A stretch of DNA of 64,000 bases, taken from assembly GCF_900141815.1 (NCBI RefSeq), contig NZ_FQYR01000005.1, forward strand, positions 372,001 to 436,000. Reading direction: 5' to 3'. This stretch comes from Rubritalea squalenifaciens DSM 18772 (GTDB lineage Bacteria > Verrucomicrobiota > Verrucomicrobiia > Verrucomicrobiales > Akkermansiaceae). The notes under the pieces are model-generated. The model searched no databases. It worked only from the letters and a program-made list of their open reading frames with translations, and had not been told where the DNA came from. The position numbers and the translations under genes were made by a program. Shown one piece after another: positions 26,790 to 33,973 of this stretch. The first letter of the stretch is position 1, and each line of letters starts with the position of its first letter.

Positions 26790-28178
26790 ATGGAAAACCA
26801 AGAGGTACTGAGTTCCTACAATAAAGCACTCAGAATTAATTTGGATGCAGCAAAGTATGGAACTTTTGCTGAAATCGGAGCAGGTCAGGAAGTAGCAAAC
26901 TGGTTCTTCAGAGCTTCTGGTACGGCTGGTACGGTAGCGAAGACCATTTCGGCCTATGACATGACGATGAGTGATGCCATTTACGGCAAATGCCAGCGTT
27001 ACGTGTCACGCGAGCGACTCTGTGCCATGCTAGATCATGAGTATGAGTTGCTCATTGAACGCCTGCGGGAGCAACGAGGTGAGAGCACAACCTTTTTTGC
27101 TTTCTGTAATACGGTTAGAGCCAGGGGCTACAACGATACTGGTGAGTGCCACGGCTGGCTCGGGGTGCGCATGCAATTGCGTCCCGGTGGCGAGCCATGT
27201 GACATCCTTTGCCATATTCGCCTTCTGGAAAAAGAAAATATGGAGCAGATGGAGGCTCTTGGAATTATCGGGCTCAATCTAATCTATGCTGCATTCTATC
27301 ACCGGGATAACTTGGAGCGCTTTGTGGAATCCTTGGTGGATAATTTGACTGATGGGCGCGTAGAGGTAGATATGCTCAAGTTCTTGGGCGAGGATTTCCG
27401 GTTTGTAGATAATAGGCTTTGTTCACTGCAGTTGGTTCAGAGTGGTCTAACGGATGCGGCGATGTTCTTGCCTGATGGCGAGGTCGTGCAGCCAGCTGAA
27501 GCTTTGTACAAAAGGCCAGTGGCTTTGCTACGAGGAAGTTTCGATCCAGTGATGAAGTTGCACATGGATATGATGGCGCAGACCAAATCAAATTTTGAAG
27601 ATGTCCTAGATGACCCTCAGAAGGAGCGCATGATGACACTCTGTGAGATTTCGATGAACAATCTACTGCGTGGAGGTGAGGTAGACCATGTGAAGTTTCT
27701 GGACAGAGCGGATGCCATGCAGGCTCTGGGGCAGACCGTATTGATCTCCCGCTGTCCGGAATTCCACCGTATCGCTTCCTATCTGAGCCGATATACCGCA
27801 GAACCCATCGCGATTATTTTGAGTATTGGATTGCTTAATGAACTTTTCAAAGAGAAGTGGTCTGAGAATCTAGCAGGTGGTATCTTGGAGTCCTTTGGTC
27901 GCTTGTTTAAGACAGAGCTGGCCTTGTACGTGTATCCTTGGAAGAACCGTTCGAATGGAGAATTGGTCACGGCCGAGAACTTCAAGGTGGTAGATCATCT
28001 CAAGCATCTCTATCAGCATTTCCTGGATAACAGGATGATTCTTGGAATCGAATGTGGAGATCAAAGCTTGCTAAGATACACAGGCCGTGACATTCAGCAG
28101 ATGATTGCCGAAGGTACCGAGGAGTGGAAAGACTTGGTGCCAGAGGAGGCTCACAAGGCAGCCATGCATCTGCACTAA
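26790..28178 (+). CDS. Conserved protein of unknown function linked to argA (462 aa)
   Basis: A soluble 462-residue protein with conserved-looking blocks: FAEIGAGQEVANWFFRASG near 26, TISAYDMTMSDAIYG near 52, ARGYNDTGECHGWLG near 111 and RGSFDPVMKLHMDMM at about 248-262. The last resembles the GSFDPxxxGH nucleotide-binding motif of nucleotidyltransferases, but the second His of HxGH and the downstream signature are not evident. From memory, relatives in other phyla carry conflicting automatic labels (adenylyltransferase, TonB-related), and neither is supported here. It ends 3 bases before the argA-like gene, so the two are translationally close and may act together. Confidence 0.7.
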   Translation: MENQEVLSSYNKALRINLDAAKYGTFAEIGAGQEVANWFFRASGTAGTVAKTISAYDMTMSDAIYGKCQRYVSRERLCAMLDHEYELLIERLREQRGESTTFFAFCNTVRARGYNDTGECHGWLGVRMQLRPGGEPCDILCHIRLLEKENMEQMEALGIIGLNLIYAAFYHRDNLERFVESLVDNLTDGRVEVDMLKFLGEDFRFVDNRLCSLQLVQSGLTDAAMFLPDGEVVQPAEALYKRPVALLRGSFDPVMKLHMDMMAQTKSNFEDVLDDPQKERMMTLCEISMNNLLRGGEVDHVKFLDRADAMQALGQTVLISRCPEFHRIASYLSRYTAEPIAIILSIGLLNELFKEKWSENLAGGILESFGRLFKTELALYVYPWKNRSNGELVTAENFKVVDHLKHLYQHFLDNRMILGIECGDQSLLRYTGRDIQQMIAEGTEEWKDLVPEEAHKAAMHLH

Positions 28179-28181
28179 ATC

Positions 28182-29249
28182 ATGAACACATCCGCTACAG
28201 ACTTAAGAGGCTTACTGCACTATGTCCCTCAGTTTCGGGGCAAGCTCTTCGTGATAGATCTGGACTGGTCATTGCTGAGTGAAACCGCGAAGGCTGAGGT
28301 CGTCATGGATATTTCTGCACTCCAATCAATTGGAGTGAAGCTGATGCTTGTATTGGATGAGCTGGAGCGGGAGGATTTTCTCGATTGGTCTGTGGATCTT
28401 GAGTTTCGTGCAGCTCACCAAGCTGGAGATCTTGAAAATCTGGAGGTGCTCAAGCAGGTGACAAATCGTGGTCAGGCTTTACTGATTGACCGTTGTGGAG
28501 GCTTGTTGTCAGACACTCTGATTCAACAGGCTGTCGCTATGGAGGCGGCCAAAGTCATTGTTCTTTCTGACTGTGAGCCTGTAAGCAAGCAAGGTGAAGT
28601 CGTGAAATTCCTCCGTGTAGTCGAAATTTCAGGCATTGGTGATGAGCTCAGGGAAAAAGATAAAGGTCTCTTACAGCAGGCTGCCAAGGCATGCAGTGAG
28701 GGTGTGAAGCGTGTACACATGCTTAATGCAAACATTCCCGGAGTGCTGCTGGATGAGCTCTTTTCCAACGAGGGGGTGGGCACCATGGTTTACAATGACA
28801 AGTATCGTCAAATTCGGCCACTAAAAGAAGAGGATATTTCCGAGTTGCTGGGCATGATTGGGCGTTCGGTACGAAACACCAATCTCGTCCCACGGCACTA
28901 TGAAGACATAGCTGAGTGTCTGGATGCTTATGCCGTGATGCAAGTCGACGATAACGTGGTCGGCTGTGTGGCTCTGTACGAATATGACGGCATCGCTGAG
29001 ATTGCTTGCCTCTATGTAAAACAATCACACGGCAGCACTGGATACGGGGCTGACCTCGTGCATTATATGGAGAATAAAGCGCGCCAGCTTGGGATGCCCG
29101 CAGTCTTTGCGCTGACCAACCGGGCTGCGGCTTTCTTCCAGGATAGGCTTGGTTATGCTGAAATGAATGTAGCGGAACTGCCTGAGGATAGAAGGAAGGT
29201 GCTGGAGTGCAGTGGCAGGAATTCCAAGGCCTTCAAGAAGTTGCTTTAG
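28182..29249 (+). CDS. argA: N-acetylglutamate synthase with shortened amino-acid-kinase domain (355 aa)
   Basis: The second half (about 215-355) matches ArgA-type GNAT: QIRPLKEEDISELLGMI, VGCVALYEYDGIAEIACLYV and VFALTNRAAAFFQDRLGY. The junction LLDELFSNEGVGTMVYND also follows the E. coli ArgA order closely. The first half aligns in order with the amino-acid-kinase domain, but is about 90 residues short and has lost the Gly-Gly nucleotide loop. In ArgA that domain is the arginine sensor rather than a kinase. The enzyme should make N-acetylglutamate from acetyl-CoA and glutamate, the first step of arginine synthesis. Feedback control by arginine is doubtful. The gene overlaps the convergent neighbour by 4 bases. 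Confidence 0.85.
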   Translation: MNTSATDLRGLLHYVPQFRGKLFVIDLDWSLLSETAKAEVVMDISALQSIGVKLMLVLDELEREDFLDWSVDLEFRAAHQAGDLENLEVLKQVTNRGQALLIDRCGGLLSDTLIQQAVAMEAAKVIVLSDCEPVSKQGEVVKFLRVVEISGIGDELREKDKGLLQQAAKACSEGVKRVHMLNANIPGVLLDELFSNEGVGTMVYNDKYRQIRPLKEEDISELLGMIGRSVRNTNLVPRHYEDIAECLDAYAVMQVDDNVVGCVALYEYDGIAEIACLYVKQSHGSTGYGADLVHYMENKARQLGMPAVFALTNRAAAFFQDRLGYAEMNVAELPEDRRKVLECSGRNSKAFKKLL

Positions 29250-30241
29250 TTGATTTCCACGTAGAGAGGCCTGTGGTCACTGGCTTTTCTGACCTCGGGA
29301 GAGCTAATGATGTGACTCTTGGCGTGATTGATTCGTTTTTCCAGTCTCTTGGAAACGAAGATGTAGTCAAAGCGGGAATAGACGTCCTGATACTCCCAGT
29401 AGTGCGTCCAAGTGCTCAGATCCTTATCTTTAAGGTTAAGAGGTTTTAAATGCTTAGTGATGCTTCGAATACTGGTGGAGCGCTTGGTGTCATTGAAGTC
29501 ACCATAAAGCAGCAATGCCGGATGGTCTCCAAGTTTGGCAAGATGTTGAGCCAAGAGGTAAGCTTCATGCCGGCGCATGAGCTCCTCGTCGTATTCAGGA
29601 ACCTTGCGCTTGGATTTCAAATGAACTCCGAGAAAACGCACAGGGCCACCTGGAAGTTGTATGGAGACATCCAAAATTCCCCTGAACATTTGAAAATTCC
29701 TGCCATCCATCTGGAAATTGATATTTGGCTTAGGGCTCACAGTGATCGGGTAGCGGGAGAGAATGGCCTGACGACGGTAAGGGTCAGAGCCACTGCATAA
29801 ATGGCTGTGTGGGAGCTCGAGGCCATTCGCTTCTAGCCTGTCTTGAAGGTTGTCCAGATCTGCCTGTGTACCGATCTCACACACTCCTAGGACGTCAGGC
29901 TGGGCCTTGGTCAGTACACTGATCAGAGCTGTGATTTCTTTTTCCGGCTTGGAGCGCATCGATTTCTTGTCGTCATCGTGGCGCACCATTGTCAGGTAAT
30001 TCCTGAGATTATAGGAAACAAAGCGTGCTGGCAGCTTGCCAGTGACCGGATGATCCAAGGGGCGCGGTGCATCGATAGGCGCGCTCGCTTGCTCATGCTC
30101 TACCTGTCCTGAGGTACTGCGTGGCTTCCAGGTCTCGGTGGCAGGGCGTTTGTCGCACCCAGTGAGAAGCAAGAGCGTCAGGCAGAGACAAAAAACCCCG
30201 CTAAGCTGAATCGCTCGCGGGGGTTTGGGAAAACTGTGCAT
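29246..30241 (-). CDS. Lipoprotein of the endonuclease/exonuclease/phosphatase family
   Basis: A signal sequence ends in the lipobox LTGC (Cys at about residue 29). The EEP fold is shown by FVSYNLRNYL near residue 74, PDVLGVCEIG near 115, a central LLLYGDFNDTKRS near 245 and the C-terminal SDHRPLYVEI with the catalytic His. Such enzymes cleave phosphodiester bonds in nucleic acids or lipids; the substrate is unknown. As a lipoprotein it would act in the periplasm or at the outer membrane. Its 5' coding end contains a terminator-like hairpin listed separately. It lies 11 bases downstream of tatA. Confidence 0.88.
   Translation of the reverse strand: MHSFPKPPRAIQLSGVFCLCLTLLLLTGCDKRPATETWKPRSTSGQVEHEQASAPIDAPRPLDHPVTGKLPARFVSYNLRNYLTMVRHDDDKKSMRSKPEKEITALISVLTKAQPDVLGVCEIGTQADLDNLQDRLEANGLELPHSHLCSGSDPYRRQAILSRYPITVSPKPNINFQMDGRNFQMFRGILDVSIQLPGGPVRFLGVHLKSKRKVPEYDEELMRRHEAYLLAQHLAKLGDHPALLLYGDFNDTKRSTSIRSITKHLKPLNLKDKDLSTWTHYWEYQDVYSRFDYIFVSKRLEKRINHAKSHIISSPEVRKASDHRPLYVEIN
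30187..30236 (-). terminator. Terminator-like hairpin inside the EEP lipoprotein start
   Basis: On the minus strand AAACCCCCGC pairs with GCGGGGTTT (one bulge) and is followed directly by T-rich sequence ending TTTTTTGTC. It sits in codons 5-20 of the lipoprotein gene, 20-60 bases past the tatA stop. It has the form of a tatA terminator overlapping the next gene. Confidence 0.5.
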
Positions 30242-30252
30242 GCGGCACTAAA

Positions 30253-30492
30253 TTAAGCGTCTTTTGATGCTTCTTCTGTTTTAGCGGGCTTTTTAGCGGA
30301 GACTTCGTCCTCACTACGGGTGATTTCTTGTTCGAATTCGTCTCTCGCGCGTTTAAATTCACCCATGCTCTTACCAATGCCTCGTGCGAGCTGAGGAAGT
30401 TTTTTTGCTCCAAAGAGAAGCAAGACGATGAGGAAAACGATCATCATTTCCTGACCGCCGAAACTTCCAAGGAAGAGTAGATAAGTATTCAT
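30253..30492 (-). CDS. tatA: Sec-independent protein translocase subunit TatA/E
   Basis: A 79-residue protein with a single N-terminal membrane helix, the invariant FG hinge (LLFGAKKLPQLARGIGKSMGEF), an amphipathic helix and a charged tail. It forms the pore of the Tat pathway, which exports folded proteins with twin-arginine signals. A DUF1501 protein with such a signal is encoded at 41.7-43.0 kb. tatC is not in the window. Confidence 0.95.
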   Translation of the reverse strand: MNTYLLFLGSFGGQEMMIVFLIVLLLFGAKKLPQLARGIGKSMGEFKRARDEFEQEITRSEDEVSAKKPAKTEEASKDA

Positions 30493-30605
30493 AAGATTAG
30501 TCTAGGCTTGTTTACCGATGTTGCAAATCGCAAATCGGGAATGAGGGATACGACCACGAATGTCAAATCTTTCGTGAGTCTCCCAAATTTATGACCGTGA
30601 GGTGG

Positions 30606-31415
30606 TTATTTTCTGCCCAGCTCACGCGCCTTGTTGGCTGAGGCGCTTACTGCATTGATGGCAGCAGAACGGAAGCCATTGTCCTCCAAAGCCTTTACGG
30701 CCGTGATCGTAGTTCCGCCTGGAGAGCAGACCATATCACGCAAAATCGCCGGGTGCAGGCCTGTCTCAGCTACCATGGAGGCTGCTCCCAGAACGGTCTG
30801 AGTAGCCAGTTCGAGCGCTTGTTGACGTGGAAGCCCCTCAAAGACACCGCCGTCTGCGAGTGCTTCGATAAAGGTATAAACGTAGGCAGGGCCTGAGCCG
30901 GATACGCCTGTGACCGCATCCATGAGTTTTTCCGGTACCTCAATCACGCTGCCGGCTGCGCCGAGTAGCTTGCAAGTAGTCTCTGCATCAGCATCATTGG
31001 CATGGGTGCCTAGCGTGTAGGCGGCTGCCCCTTTGCCGATGAGAGAAGGAGTATTTGGCATGCAGCGCACCATGCGGGTGCCATGAGGTAGTGGTGACTC
31101 CAGAGTCTCCAGGGTGAGGCCTGCAGCAGCTGAAATGAGGAGGACATCATTGAGGCATTCTGGCTCTTCATTCAGTTCCACGAGAACGAGTGGGATGATA
31201 TGTGGCTTCGTGCAGAGGTAGACGGCATTAGAATTCTGAACTACTTCCACATTGCTCTCCACCGCGTTCACACCGAGTTCATCAGAGAGAGCCTGGCGTG
31301 TCTCCGCAGTACGGGAGGATACATAGACGTCTTCTGCTTTTACGATACCGGCTTTGAGTGCTCCTTCGAGTAGTGCGCGGCCCATTTTGCCGCATCCGAT
31401 TAATCCTAACTTCAT
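30606..31415 (-). CDS. proC: Pyrroline-5-carboxylate reductase
   Basis: Last step of proline synthesis, reducing pyrroline-5-carboxylate with NAD(P)H. The N-terminal Rossmann motif is IGCGKMGRALLEG; the C-terminal signature is SGSGPAYVYTFIEALADGGV with a following DMVCSPGGTTITAVKALE. At 269 residues it is the usual length. It is divergent from the TPR gene and 113 bases upstream of tatA on the same strand. Confidence 0.96.
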   Translation of the reverse strand: MKLGLIGCGKMGRALLEGALKAGIVKAEDVYVSSRTAETRQALSDELGVNAVESNVEVVQNSNAVYLCTKPHIIPLVLVELNEEPECLNDVLLISAAAGLTLETLESPLPHGTRMVRCMPNTPSLIGKGAAAYTLGTHANDADAETTCKLLGAAGSVIEVPEKLMDAVTGVSGSGPAYVYTFIEALADGGVFEGLPRQQALELATQTVLGAASMVAETGLHPAILRDMVCSPGGTTITAVKALEDNGFRSAAINAVSASANKARELGRK

Positions 31416-31499
31416 AGATCTATCATGCTTGATGAGTGTATGGCTGTCCAGATTAACTCATGGATTCTCCCTGAGATCGTGTTTCCTGATTGATAGAAG

Positions 31500-33155
31500 A
31501 TGCTGAATAGGAATAGTGGCTGCATGCAAAGAATCATTCTCGCTAGTCTGCTCCTCCTGATGTCTCTGCTCAGTGCCGGAGCAGAGGATGAAAAGCAGTT
31601 CGATGTGAACTCGGTCATTGCTGAGCCGGTGGCTAAGTTACCTGAACCTAGATTCTGGAATGGAGTGGGTGAGTTGAATCTACTGGTTTTTACGGAGGAC
31701 GAATCAGTACGCAAGCACGTGAACCAAGGCTTTGTGTTACTACACGCCTCATGGGACTTTGAAGCTTATCGCCACTTTACCACTGCCCTAAAGAAGGATC
31801 CAAATTGCTTGATGGCTTACTGTGGGCTGGTTCTCTCAGTGGCAAACCCCACTCACGAATGGAAAGCGGAGAGAGCGAAAGCCTTTAACCGAATGATCAC
31901 ACTCTCGGAGTACAAAGTTGGTGAGGGTGAGCAAGCCAGATGGTATTATCCAGACATTGAGCGGGGCTATGCTTTCTGTATCGCTACACTGTTAACGGAA
32001 GGGTCCGGTCCGGGCTCAAAGGCTTTCAGGCAACTATCCAACAAGTATCCAAAGGATCTCCAACTGAAGCTCTTGGCCGCATTTCTTGAGCGTGGAGGCT
32101 ACAGTGATTACGGCGACATACGACCATCTCAAAGAGCGTCTTTGGCAAAAGTGAGAGAGCTGGTTGACTTGTACCCAGAAAATCCTCTGGTATTGAACTT
32201 TTGGTTAATGATGCAGGCCGAAGCTCCTTATCAAGCTGTCGATGTCATGCAGGTTTTGATGCCTACAGCAAAGAAACTAGTGGTGCTGAGTGAGGGTAAG
32301 TTACCAACCTGGCATGCGGTATTAGGTCACCTGGCATGGCGCAGTGGTGAACTGGAGCTTGCTCGCTTGTCTTTCGAGAGAGCTATTGAACTCTACAGTC
32401 AGTGGCAGAGCAACGATCAGATCTCGGATGTGAATGCCATCGGCTTATGTCGGGCGAAGATTTTTCTGGCCGCTGTGCTGTATGCTGAAGGGAAGATTCA
32501 AGATGCTCTCCAGTTACTAGGTGAAGTGAAATCCATCGAGTTGCCTGATGGTAGGCAATTTTCCCAAGTGGCCACCGCCTTGCAATGGCATGCAAAGCTT
32601 CTACCTGCTCAAATCTATTTGGCCAGAGGAGGCAAAGGAGATCTCAAAAAAGCTCTCAGCGTACTACCTACTTTACCGGCTCAAGCTTCTGGCGGGTTTG
32701 ACCCCTACAAAATTGTCATTGATGGTTATACTCTCTATATCCGGGCATTGGAGTCGGAGGAGGCTGGGAAGCCCGAGCAGGCAAGGGAATATTATGCCAA
32801 GCTGGTGCAGAACCTTGAACTGATGCAGAAAGCCCAGCCAAAGATGGTCCAGCAGCCATACTATGTGGATTATGTTCGCGCCCTTGGGGCTCTCAAAATC
32901 CACCAGTTCGAACTGCTAGGACTGCTTTCCGCGGAGAGTGAGTTGGCTGCAAACTGGTACAGGTCGGCAATCGATAGGCAGCACCCAAGCTCCCGCCTTC
33001 TACCTCCCGAGATTCTCTACCCGATGGAATTTCGTTTGGCCGAGTACTACCAAAATGAGAGTGATTTGGAGAATGCTCGTAAATTTGCCAATCAGGGACT
33101 GAAGCGCATGCCTTCATGCCCCAAGTGCAAAGCCTTGTTGAAATCGCTCAAATGA
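31500..33155 (+). CDS. Exported TPR-type repeat protein (551 aa)
   Basis: A signal peptide (best from the ATG at 31524, MQRIILASLLLLMSLLSAGA) is followed by an all-helical protein with recurring TPR-like pairs, such as HVNQGFVLLHASWDFEAYRHF near residue 75, LGHLAWRSGELELARLSFERAI near 282 and LENARKFANQGLKRMPSCPKC at the end. It resembles secreted TPR proteins of unknown function in marine Verrucomicrobia and Bacteroidetes. It probably acts as a periplasmic scaffold. It converges with the next gene with 5 bases between stops. Confidence 0.8.
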   Translation: MLNRNSGCMQRIILASLLLLMSLLSAGAEDEKQFDVNSVIAEPVAKLPEPRFWNGVGELNLLVFTEDESVRKHVNQGFVLLHASWDFEAYRHFTTALKKDPNCLMAYCGLVLSVANPTHEWKAERAKAFNRMITLSEYKVGEGEQARWYYPDIERGYAFCIATLLTEGSGPGSKAFRQLSNKYPKDLQLKLLAAFLERGGYSDYGDIRPSQRASLAKVRELVDLYPENPLVLNFWLMMQAEAPYQAVDVMQVLMPTAKKLVVLSEGKLPTWHAVLGHLAWRSGELELARLSFERAIELYSQWQSNDQISDVNAIGLCRAKIFLAAVLYAEGKIQDALQLLGEVKSIELPDGRQFSQVATALQWHAKLLPAQIYLARGGKGDLKKALSVLPTLPAQASGGFDPYKIVIDGYTLYIRALESEEAGKPEQAREYYAKLVQNLELMQKAQPKMVQQPYYVDYVRALGALKIHQFELLGLLSAESELAANWYRSAIDRQHPSSRLLPPEILYPMEFRLAEYYQNESDLENARKFANQGLKRMPSCPKCKALLKSLK

Positions 33156-33160
33156 GTTCC

Positions 33161-33865
33161 CTACTTTTGGTTCCAAATGACCGTGATCCCGTTGTCTCCT
33201 TTGGTAGAGTAGATCAGAATAGTCACTTCTCTGTTATCCTTGGTACCCGTTAGGTTCCATTGGCCAGAGCCCTCAGCGGAGACGTGGTGGCGGTTCGTAG
33301 AGTAGTCCTGGTCGCCGAGCTGGGAGTTGAGTTGTTCAAAGGCGCTCTCTGCGGAGCCGCTTAAGGTGGCCGTGTATTGCCCCTTGGTTACTTCGTCGTT
33401 CTTATCCACAAAGAATACTCTCATGTTACTCAGGCCGTCAGGCTGGGGGACCCAGCCGGGAATTTTAGAAGTGTCATTGGAGCCCAGGGTGATGACGTTC
33501 CCGTCACTATCTTTGAGTACTATTTGTCCCTTGGCCGCATCTTTGTAGTCTAGGGTATAAGACTTGCCGTCTTTCTTATAGACGACGGTGACTGTGTGAT
33601 CTTCGTCATTAAATTCCGCAGCCTCCAAGTCAGGGATGTTCTTGATGACGAGCTCAGCGGCGGTTTTCTGAGGATTCTCAATGAATTTACGGACCTTAAC
33701 GACAACGATCCAGATACCAATGGCGGCAATGACCACACAGACTAGAGCGGCAGCACCGCAGCCAATGCCGACCTTAGCTCCGGTAGACATTCCTTTCGCT
33801 GGAGGAGTGTTCTCTGCTTGTGGTGATGGTGTAACGGGGGGAGAGGGTGGGGTTTGTTCAGACAT
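33161..33865 (-). CDS. Bitopic membrane protein with external beta domain (234 aa)
   Basis: I place the start at the ATG ending at 33865 (MSEQTPPSPP); an upstream ATG at 33889 is possible. A Pro-rich cytoplasmic N-terminus (about 1-28) precedes one membrane helix (about 32-57, VGIGCGAAALVCVVIAAIGIWIVV). The external part is about 170 residues, mostly beta, with a charged VVYKKDGKSYTLDYKDAAKG segment and no catalytic motif. The Gln/Pro-rich tail-anchor-like layout is common for hypothetical proteins of this phylum. Confidence 0.72.
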   Translation of the reverse strand: MSEQTPPSPPVTPSPQAENTPPAKGMSTGAKVGIGCGAAALVCVVIAAIGIWIVVVKVRKFIENPQKTAAELVIKNIPDLEAAEFNDEDHTVTVVYKKDGKSYTLDYKDAAKGQIVLKDSDGNVITLGSNDTSKIPGWVPQPDGLSNMRVFFVDKNDEVTKGQYTATLSGSAESAFEQLNSQLGDQDYSTNRHHVSAEGSGQWNLTGTKDNREVTILIYSTKGDNGITVIWNQK

Positions 33866-33973
33866 GACAGTAAGCACACATTCATGCATGAGTGTTTCAT
33901 GCTCTGATAGATTAGATCAAACTAGGTGGGCCTGTCCAGAATCATGTGACTAAGTGACTAATGGTCTGAGTCA

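Noticed and set aside
26790-28178. Labelling the argA-linked 462-residue protein as an adenylyltransferase or TonB-dependent receptor
   Set aside because: Only the GSFDPV part of a nucleotidyltransferase motif is present without the second His, and there is no signal peptide, beta barrel or plug.
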